DNA from: Microbotryum silenes-acaulis
Taxonomy: Eukaryota > Basidiomycota > Microbotryomycetes > Microbotryales > Microbotryaceae
DNA: 26,093 nucleotides
Assembly (NCBI GenBank): GCA_003665825.1
Contig: QPFY01000060.1
Span: forward strand, 1 to 26,093
Direction: 5' to 3'
Each line of letters starts with the position of its first letter. Within the stretch, counting starts at the first letter, position 1. Under the pieces are notes generated by a model that saw only the letters and a program-made list of their open reading frames with translations, did not search any database and had not been told where the DNA came from. Made by a program: the position numbers and the translations under genes. Below, in pieces: positions 12,180 to 19,913 of the stretch.

Positions 12180-12440
12180 ACGGGACCACGTGCTCGACCA
12201 CCGACGACGGGCTCAGACCGCCCACAGTGCACAGTGAGCCATCCGATCGGAGCCCTCGCTTGCGACTTGCACTCTTTGCTGATGCGATCAAGATCTGTCG
12301 CGTCACTGCACAGTGTAGACCGTTGGTCACGAACGACCCGGACTAGGAGCGCTCCTTCGAACGGAACTTCGCAGCGATGCTTACAAGCTCGCACGCCCAG
12401 CATTCGAGCCCGCAGATCACCATCCCTCGGTACCTCTCGC
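12180..12440 (+). repeat. Diverged X-like segment of unit 3, displaced
   Basis: It shares CTCAGACCGCCCACAGTG, TTGCGACTTGCACTC, GATCAAGATCTG and CGTTGGTCACG-type blocks with X. It lies upstream of the R copy, the reverse of the order in units 1, 2 and 4. It is the most diverged of the four. Confidence 0.6.
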
Positions 12441-12599
12441 CACCAGTTTGAAGCACGAGTGCGTCAATGTCGAGATGGGAGACCCGCATTGCCTCAAGCA
12501 CTATCACCCCGTCTCGACGCCGCCGCGACTCACTCAATCGCCGGCCCTCGTGATACGGCTCGTCGAGTCATTCGTCCACATCACTGAGCGCTACGTTTC

Positions 12600-13420
12600 A
12601 CCTCATGGCACCTCAACATCCCACATGCCCGCTCGTCTTCCTTGTCGTTTAATTCGACCGGACTTGCACGCTGACTTTCAACCTCGTCGATCGCTCCGCC
12701 CGATCGACGAGACGGCAAAGCTCCCGAGATGTGCCACGGAACACCTCCTCATTGCTTCACATCTTACTCGAACTCCTTATTACGTTGTGCACGTCGAAGC
12801 ATAAAGTCCCGACTCGGGCTTCTCCGGACCACTCGGCGCTCGATTTCGGCATCGGACCGTGACGATCCTTCGCACTCTCAATCGATTTCAAAGATTGGCT
12901 CAACCAGCTTGATACGGGCGATCACCATCCCACCTCTGCAAGTTGCACGTTCGTACACGCTTCAGCAACCCTGGTCATGCAGTCATGGACTGCGATCGGC
13001 GTCGCATGGTGCTCCATCTCTCGCTTCGCAGCTTACACTCACCCTCGCTGGGTGCAAACGAACTCGTTTGGCAGTCACAAAGCGAGCAAACATCCGAAAG
13101 GTTAGTGCGTGCCTTCAACCTGAAGGTCTTCCCTTCTTCCACCCCGCGTGTTGCAAGTGTGTGCATTATTGCTCATGTTGGATGGTTGATTTGCTCCACC
13201 AGGTCTCAGATTTCCGCCTGCGCTCAACTCGACTCTTTGAATTCCGACTCGCTCGAAACCGTTTCTAGCTCTCATGGATATAATCGTCGACTGTTTCCAA
13301 TTGAGGTGCCAGACCTTTTTGGTGGGACTTGCTCTGCTCGACTTTGATCTCCTCTCCATCGGCCCCGACCTCAGAACTCAACTCGGTGCGACAGGTCGCT
13401 CGTCGACGAGTATGCAGGCT
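12600..13420 (+). repeat. Sub-repeat R, only copy in unit 3
   Basis: Full-length R with all landmarks (GGACTTGCACGCTGACTTTC near 12660, CACGTTCGTACACGCTTC near 12946, TTGCAAGTGTGTGCATTATT near 13151, CTCAACTCGGTGCGACAGG near 13380). It joins the tail T. Confidence 0.75.
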
Positions 13421-13675
13421 CTCATCTTTGCCGACGCTGTCTCCGCCACCCAAGACTCAATATTTGCCGATGTCCCGTGCGAGGTGGCTTCTCCAACCAT
13501 CCGAACTCTTGTGGGTGACCTAGCGCCCTGCCCGCTCGCCTCGAGATTGAGAACGAAGGACCACCTTGACTCTTTGCCCAATTGCTCGAGCGACGTTTAC
13601 TCCTTCCAGTTCTTTCCCTACATTTCTGAGGTACGATCGCATGTGTTCCTCGATGCAATACCATTCGGTCTTTGA
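13316..13675 (+). other. Indel-free open frame at the start of tail T, unit 3
   Basis: Counterpart of 3370-3729 with the same length, frame and stop. Several amino-acid changes relative to units 1 and 2 (for example CEVASP for CEEAFP) do not look specially conservative. Confidence 0.3.
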
Positions 13676-14273
13676 GCCCATATGTGCGTGTCTGAGAAGC
13701 TTTGGATCTTCTTGACCCATTCTTACCGGGTTTTCCTGCGGCCTCCGACATGGTTCTCGCGCAAACGACTTCAATGGAATGTTCTTGAATCAAATCTAAC
13801 ATGAGCGCTGGACTACCAACTGCTGAACGCAATCAAAACTATATCGGAGTACGTCACAGTGACCCACTGGATTGATCGTATTCGTTGCTCATGCGTACTC
13901 GTCGCTGCTGCCGACCGAGCTGACCTGCCGCCGTCCGTTTAGAGTGACCTTCAACCTTGCAATCGCATCCCTAGCCTTTTACAATAGCCTTTTTACGACT
14001 ATAGCCAGTAAATAAGTGTGAAAAACAGCTGCTTGCAGCGGCATGCCGTGATTCGAGACCGGAGGGTTCTTCGGCTTTCGCGTAAAGCCGAACCTCTGCC
14101 GCCCGCATCCGTCACCGACGATCCTGACTAAAAATAAGCTTTGACACCGCAAAGCACCCCATGGATTCTTCCGTCAACGCTAAGTATATAGGTACCATAG
14201 GTGGGGTACAGCCCAATTCCGGTTTACGTTTTGGATTAGAACCACAAATCCCCAGTGAAATTGAAAAGTCGCA

Positions 14274-14710
14274 GTGCACGGGGAATTGCTCGTGCACTGC
14301 TGAAATCCAGTTATTTGGCAAAATCGACAAATCGAGGTGCACGGTCAATTGCTCGTGCACTGCTGAAATCCACTTTTTCGACTCTGAAGGGCGGCACGGG
14401 TCAAAAACCGCCAAATCGAGGTGCACGGTCAATTGCTCGTGCACTGCTGAAATCCACTTTTTCGACGCTGAAGGGCGGCACAAGTCAAAAACCGCCAAAT
14501 CGAGGTGCACGGTCAATTGCTCGTGCACTGCTGAAATCCACTTTTTCGACTCTGAGGGGCGGCACAAGTCAAAAACCGCCAAATCGAGGTGCACGGTCAA
14601 TTGCTCGTGCACTGCTGAAATCCACTTTTTCGACTCTGAAGGGCGGCACGGGTCAAAAACCGCCAAATCGAGGTGCACGGTCAATTGCTCGTGCACTGCT
14701 GAAATCCACT
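14274..14710. repeat. 84-bp minisatellite
   Basis: Copies of an 84-bp unit start at GTGCAC positions 14337, 14421, 14505, 14589 and 14673, each exactly 84 bp apart. They are preceded by a shorter 63-bp first unit at 14274. Each repeat contains a 24-bp core with GTGCAC at both ends, then CTGCTGAAATCCACTTTTTC and GGGCGGCAC(A/G)(A/G)GTCAAAAACC. Because 84 is a multiple of three, both strands stay open: 223 codons on plus from 14161 and 194 on minus from 14696. The open frames are therefore expected from the repeat length and are not evidence of a gene. Confidence 0.95.
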
Positions 14711-14872
14711 ATATATATGGGCAATTTCCAAATACCACATGGCACAGACTCCCGAGAGACGCTTGCAAAGAAGCTCGCGTGAGCATCCTGTGGCATTTGA
14801 GAGTGGGGTGGTGGGGGCAGCCGCACTCGTAGCCTTCGGCCACCGGCGCTCGCGATCTCCCATTTCGGGCTT

Positions 14873-15033
14873 TGGTGTATCGCTGGAGCTGAGGCACGGC
14901 AGACTTGAGGACTTGTAGACGTAAATAAGTGTACTGTAACTCTGTCACGATCCCAACTGGTTTGTACATGCCTAATTTGTGCGATTATGCATTGTGCTTT
15001 GAGTATACTCAATTACACTAATCATTGTGGCCT
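14873..15033. repeat. Second copy of the repeat at the window start
   Basis: Matches 1-152 in order, with scattered substitutions and small indels. It shares AGTATACTCAATT and the CATTGTGGCC/CGTTGTGGCC end. After it the sequences diverge into CGACTTTGGGGCGCGCGC here and the unit 1 header there. Confidence 0.75.
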
Positions 15034-15093
15034 TGACGACTTTGGGGCGCGCGCGCGGTCCACTGCTTCTGGTCCTCGGGCCAGAACAAATGT

Positions 15094-15107
15094 ACGGACA
15101 TGTCCGT
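15094..15107. other. 14-bp perfect palindrome
   Basis: ACGGACATGTCCGT equals its reverse complement. The half-site ATGTCCGT recurs several times in the next 200 bp, including in both arms of the hairpin at 15224-15300. Confidence 0.6.
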
Positions 15108-15223
15108 CCGCTTGATTTTAGATACAGCTGGATCAGATAATACTGATGCTGTCGAACAATTGTATGAGTAGACTCACTATCTGCAAGGAGAACATGATAG
15201 CATCTTATAATGATTGGAATTTT

Positions 15224-15300
15224 CATGTCCGTACCGCAACCCCATGTCCGTCCACTTGTCGGTCGCGGTTGCGGACATGGCGGTCTGCGGTACGGACATG
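15224..15300. repeat. Inverted repeat able to form a long hairpin
   Basis: Outer arms CATGTCCGTACCGCA (15224-15238) and TGCGGTACGGACATG (15286-15300) are exact reverse complements. Inner arms CCATGTCCG (15242-15250) and CGGACATGG (15272-15280) also pair. The loop is about 20 nt. It may be the end of a small inverted-repeat element or a folded RNA. No open frame is associated with it. Confidence 0.8.
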
Positions 15301-16460
15301 GCTGGGAGATGTTCGCACACTGTCATCCGACCCACGCCGCTTCGCTCGCTCCGACATGGTCTGTGACGAGAGACAAGTGGCTGTATGAATTAAATCTTGT
15401 TTATACATCATTACATCAAAGAATTTCTAGAGATCAGCCTCGAGTGGTGATTTTGCAAGTCAAAGGCTATGTATAGTACTAGAAAGCCATGAACGTCGGA
15501 CGATCGAGTGTTGTCGCCGACAGTGCTAACGCGGCCAAGTTTCTCTGGGCACCATCACCCTATCCCTTTACTATTTCAAAGGAAGACCTTTTAACCGACC
15601 AAGAGTCGTCAGATCGACCTCACAGAGCACTGCAATGTCCGCAAACGAAGTGCCGACCGCGTCAGATTTTCACCGACGATCTCTTGTACGAAACCTACGC
15701 TCACGCTGTGTTCACACCGCCAGATATCACCTGAGAACTCAACTCACCTCTTGATGCATTTCACAGGATTGCGATCTGCAAGAGACAAAGACCTGCTTAC
15801 GGGACACGCCCGGCGTGGCCCCAGTGAGTCTCCGAGTCGTCTACCATCGCGCGATGATCTTGCCCGTAATCGGATCAAATACCTGCTCCCGAATACGATG
15901 TCTTCACTTCAAATCTTCCGACACAGCTCGTCTAAATTCCAAGAACAGCATTTTAGTATAGGAATGTCAATAGTACAGGCCGAATACAGTGACCTGGACG
16001 AATTGACTTTGTCGCCGCGGACGCTGCCGATTGCTCACACGGCCCGTGTCGACAAGCGCTGATACGCACTAACCTCGAAAAACACTTGCTCTCTCTAGTC
16101 CTGAAGCTCTCTCGCATCCTTGTTTGATCTTCGAATCTTGAAGTGCAACAGGTTGAATGGACTCGAGCAAATCGGAGACCGATCTCACGGCCGAGTGCGC
16201 CGAGCTTCGGAATCTCGCGCGGTGAGCTGATAGGCTCGACTTGACGTTCGCGCGCGCCAACGCCCCTTTCCCTCTCCCCACTCACTCGCACCACTCGCAC
16301 CACTGGCCTCGACTCGGACTCGGCACTGACCGCACCACGCCACAACTCGACGTCACATGCTTTCACATTGCTCGCATGCGCTATATCATCTGCAAAATGC
16401 AACTCGATCTCTCTCACCTACAGCTCGACGTGTCACTTCAAGCCGACTGATTCGGGCACG

Positions 16461-16474
16461 GTGCGACGTCGCAC
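16461..16474. other. Conserved 14-bp palindrome, unit 4
   Basis: Same palindrome, preceded by TTCGGGCACG as in unit 2. Spacing from the unit header is about 210 bp. Confidence 0.7.
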
Positions 16475-17224
16475 AACGTGGTCAACAACACTGCCATCTT
16501 CAACACGATACAACTAAGACCGCAACCTGAGAAGGCGTGATCACTTTCAGCAACGTGCTAGCTTGCGTCGATGCACCGCTCGAGCGTTCTCGGTCGGACA
16601 CGTGCTCGGTCAGCGCATCGCCTCGATCACCCCGATCGCCGACTCGCTACTCGACCAATGATTGTGGTGAGCTCTTCATTCAGATAGTGCCCAGCTCTCA
16701 CTTCATTCGCTCACCTCATGTTCGTCTTTGCTGATCATCACCGCAGTTCAGATCGCGCGCTCGACATTGGCTGATTCGCCGGCAACCGAGCTTCGCACCA
16801 AACCGCTCTGTGACTTGTACGATCATACACTGCGCATTCCTCATTAGCACCATCGAAGAGATGCTCAGCTTTCCGGAGGTCTCGCATCGATGCACACGTC
16901 ACTCGATCCTTGTTGCCGCACCCCAAACACTACTGTCGACCTGTGAGGATCACCTCCGCCACCCCCCACATCGTTCACCGTCGTCAACATTGACCGATCG
17001 CCCGAGTGCAATCACTCGCTGTCACATCCCTTTCTTGACCGAACCGACGGGTCTCATCGACGCGGCAAGCTCGGGGGTTGTGGCAACATCTCACGACTCG
17101 ACTGATCTCGTCGATGTCGAGACCGGACACCTTCATCGGCTCAAGCACTGGCACCTCGTCTCGACCGCGCCGCGAATCGCTCAACCTCCCGCGCTTGTCA
17201 TCCAGCTCGTCGAGTCATGAAGCC

Positions 17225-18250
17225 ACTACATCTCAACTCGTCGTTCTCAACATCCCACCTTCCCGCTCGCTGTCCTCGCCATTCAACTTGATGGGACAGC
17301 TCAAGCTCTTCGATCACATCATCTAATCGACTCGACTTTCCGGCAAAATTCTCGACATTTGCCACATAACACCTCCTCATCGCTTCCCATCTTACTCAAA
17401 CTCCATCCTACGTTGCGCACGTTGAACCATCCAGTCACGCCTCGGGCTTTTCCGCACCATTCGGCGTTGGACCGTGACGATCTTGCGCACTCACAATCGA
17501 TCTCGGCGATTCACTTGACCAGCTTGATACGGGCGACCACCATCCGACCTCTGCAAGTTGCACATTCGTACCCGCTTCAGCAACCCTGGTCATGCGGTCA
17601 TGGACTGCAATCGGCGTCGCATGGCGCTCCATCTCCTCTCGTTTCGCTTCTTGCACTCACCTCGCTGGGTGTCGACGAACTCGTTTGGCAGTCACAAAGC
17701 GAGCAAACATCCGAAAGGTCAGTGCGGCCCTTCAACCTGAAGTTCTTACCTCTCTTCACACCGCGTCTGTGCCCTCTTGCTTATATTTGACTTTTCTTTC
17801 GCTCCACCAGGTCTCAGATTCCGGCCTGCGCTTAAGTCGACTCGTTAAACTGCGACTCGCTCGAAACCGTTTCTAGCTCTCATGGATGAATGAGCGTCGA
17901 CTCTTTCGGATTGAGAATCGAGACCTTTTCGGCGTAATTTGCTTTGCTCGAACTCGTTCTTACCTCTCTTCACACCGCGTCTGTGCCCTCTTGCTTATAT
18001 TTGACTTTTCTTTCGCTCCACCAGGTCTCAGATTCCGGCCTGCGCTTAAGTCGACTCGTTAAACTGCGACTCGCTCGAAACCGTTTCTAGCTCTCATGGA
18101 TGAATGAGCGTCGACTCTTTCGGATTGAGAATCGAGACCTTTTCGGCGTAATTTGCTTTGCTCGAACTCGATCTCCTCTCGATCGGCCCTGACCTCAAAA
18201 CTCAACTCGGTGCGATTCGACGATGGTGCAAGCTCGTATCTTTGCCGCTG
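17225..18250 (+). repeat. Sub-repeat R, first copy in unit 4, enlarged by a duplication
   Basis: R landmarks are present (CACATTCGTACCCGCTTCAGC near 17561, CTCAACTCGGTGCGATTC near 18201). The copy is longer than usual because 214 bp near its end are tandemly doubled (listed separately). Confidence 0.75.
17742..18169. repeat. Perfect 214-bp tandem duplication
   Basis: The block from GTTCTTACCTCTCTTCACAC to GCTTTGCTCGAACTC at 17742-17955 is repeated at 17956-18169. I see no difference between the two copies. It lies inside the first R of unit 4. The lack of divergence points to a recent event, or to an assembly artefact. Confidence 0.9.
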
Positions 18251-18499
18251 CTGCCTCGGCCACCCAAGACTCGACATTCGCCGATCCTCGTACCACTCGA
18301 CTCGACTCGTCTTTCTTTCACTGCACGAAGACACGACGACGCAACGCTTTGCCGTCATGGTGAGACGTCACTTGCTCGGTACATGCGGCTCGACCTTACT
18401 CGACCCGGCACTTGATGTGTCACTCGGAACCGGCTAAGGCAAGCGGAACCCATTCAGCAACTGCAACTGCAACACCCTCACCATCACCAATCGGAACGA

Positions 18500-18940
18500 C
18501 TCGACGACGAACTCGAAGGTATCTACATATACGTCCGGGCTATGTCAATTGCTCACTTGAGCCATCGCGACCGGAATTGCTCGACCTCGGACGACTCGCT
18601 CAGACCGCCGACCATGAGTTGTTTCGATCTGAGCTCTGGCTTGCGACTGGCCCTCCTTGCTGATGAGATCAAGATATGCCGTGTCACCGCGTACTGCAGA
18701 TCGTTGGTCACGGAAGACCTGGAATGGGAGCGCTCCCACCGATACGCTCACACGCTCGCACGCCCACATCCGAGTTCGTGCATTACCATTCCTCGGTTTC
18801 TCTTGCGACAAGGTCCCAGCACGCAGACTAGTTTCGGCCTTCTCGCCACGGAGATCCTTGCTCGCCCAGCAGCTTTGAACCCGCTGCGAGCGAATTGCTC
18901 AAACGCCCGCCTCATCATCCAGCTCGTCAAGGCATCCCAG
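18500..18940 (+). repeat. Segment X of unit 4
   Basis: It shares GGGCTATGTCAATTGCTCAC, GTCACCGCGTACTGCAGATC and TTTCTCTTGCGACAAGGTCC with units 1 and 2. It carries several small deletions, for example around 18735 and 18840, that change the reading frame. Confidence 0.75.
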
Positions 18941-18954
18941 ACCGTCTATGTTCA

Positions 18955-19640
18955 TCCCATGGGACCTCAACATCCCACATTCCCGCTCGTCTCCTTGCCG
19001 TTCAAGTTGATCGGACTTGCACGCTGGCTTCCTACCTCGTCGATCGCACCGACCAATCGAGTGTCCGGCAAAGCTCTCAAGATTTCCCACGGAACACCTC
19101 ATCCGTTCACGTCTTACTCGAACACCGTCCTACGTTGCGCACGTTGATCCATACAGCCAGGACTCGGGCTTCTTCGGACCACTCGGCGCTCGAATTTGGC
19201 TTTGGACCGAGACGATCCTTCGCACTCTCAATCGACCTCGGCGATTTGCTCGACCAGCTGGATACGTGCGATCACCATCCCACCTCTGCGACTTGCACGT
19301 TCGTGCAGACCCTGGTCATTCGGTCATGGACTACGCTCAGCCACGCACAGTGCTGCTTTCCTCGCTTCGCTTGTTCATGCACTCACCACGCATGTGTCGA
19401 CGAAGGTCACTAAGCGCGTGTACGTCTGCAAGGTCAGTGCATGCCTTCAACCCGAAGTCCTTACCTCCCTCCACACCTTGTGTTGCAAGTGTGTGCAATA
19501 TTGCTCATGTTTGACAGTTGATTTGCTCCATCTGGTCTTAGACTTCCGCCTGCGCTCAACTCGACTCTTTGGACTCCAAACCGCTCGCAACCGTTTCCAG
19601 TCCGTCTCCCAGAAGAATGGTCGTCGACTCTTCACTGAGA
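18955..19640 (+). repeat. Sub-repeat R, second copy in unit 4, truncated
   Basis: It resembles the second R of unit 1 (CCTACCTCGTCGATCGCACC, AGCCAGGACTCGGGCTTCTT, TTGCAAGTGTGTGCAATATT). It is cut off after the GGTCGTCGACTCTT landmark, which defines the edge of the array. Confidence 0.75.
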
Positions 19641-19913
19641 TCCGAGCGCTGAGGGCTCAAATCGAACCGAGCTCGCAAGCTGATCCAAGGAAGCGGATCC
19701 GGTTTGAGTGAAGTGACATAAAATTGAAAACAGGGCGACATGTTAGAGAAAAGAGACTACTATTTGACAGGTCCATTAAAATCCTTGAACGATGAAATGT
19801 TGCACTCTACGCTGAAGACTTCCACCATCGTACCATCCATGGGTTGGTTTACATTGTCAATATGATTACAGTTTCATGACATACTGCTTTTGGAAGATAG
19901 CGGATTTGAATTA
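19641..19913. other. Junction and 3' flank of the ParB-like gene
   Basis: Between the broken edge of unit 4 and the stop codon at 19914 lies AT-richer sequence without repeats. It is the likely 3' untranslated region and end of transcription of the minus-strand gene, but I cannot point to a definite polyadenylation signal. No coding frame is supported here. Confidence 0.5.

Larger units (their letters stand above)
14187..15496. mobile_element. Foreign insertion in the tail of unit 3
   Basis: Units 1 and 2 continue smoothly after GATTCTTCC(G/C)T..A..CT near 4240 and 9095. In unit 3 the match ends after GCTAAG at 14186 and returns near 15497. The intervening DNA holds an 84-bp minisatellite, a copy of the repeat at 1-152, an inverted-repeat hairpin and AT-rich sequence. 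TATATA runs occur near both edges of the minisatellite part. About 450 bp of unit tail is missing at the same point, so this is a replacement and not a clean insertion. No transposase frame was found, so the class is unknown; it may be several nested insertions. Confidence 0.55.
10371..16249 (+). repeat. Large tandem unit 3 (about 5.9 kb, rearranged and interrupted)
   Basis: Third direct copy: header at 10371, palindrome 10565-10578, TCGATGCATCGCTCGAGCG at about 10680. It departs from units 1 and 2 in three ways. A stretch at about 11200-12160 has no counterpart in the other units. A diverged X-like segment (about 12180-12440) lies before, not after, its only R copy (about 12600-13420). The tail is interrupted at 14187 by about 1.3 kb of foreign sequence and resumes near 15497 (GACGATCGAGTG...CGCCGACAGTGCTAAC). 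The tail end AAGTGCAACAGGTTGAATGG lies at about 16141. Confidence 0.85.
16250..19640 (+). repeat. Large tandem unit 4, truncated on the right
   Basis: Fourth copy: header 16250, palindrome 16461-16474, the TCGATGCA(C/T)CGCTCGAGCG block at about 16568, R with a recent internal duplication (about 17225-18250), X (about 18500-18940) and a second R (about 18955-19640). Similarity to units 1-3 stops inside R just after GGTCGTCGACTCTT. The conserved tail T is missing, and sequence of different, AT-richer character leads into the ParB-like gene. This is the right edge of the array. Confidence 0.85.

Noticed and set aside
14161..14832. 223-codon Cys-rich repetitive frame over the minisatellite, and the 194-codon frame on the other strand
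   Set aside because: Both are explained by an 84-bp period divisible by three. The start codon belongs to the ordinary tail sequence and no flanking gene structure is present.
14187..15496. Interpretation as a complete transposon
   Set aside because: No transposase or reverse transcriptase frame, no convincing matched terminal repeats and no target-site duplication could be found, so only a foreign insertion is claimed.
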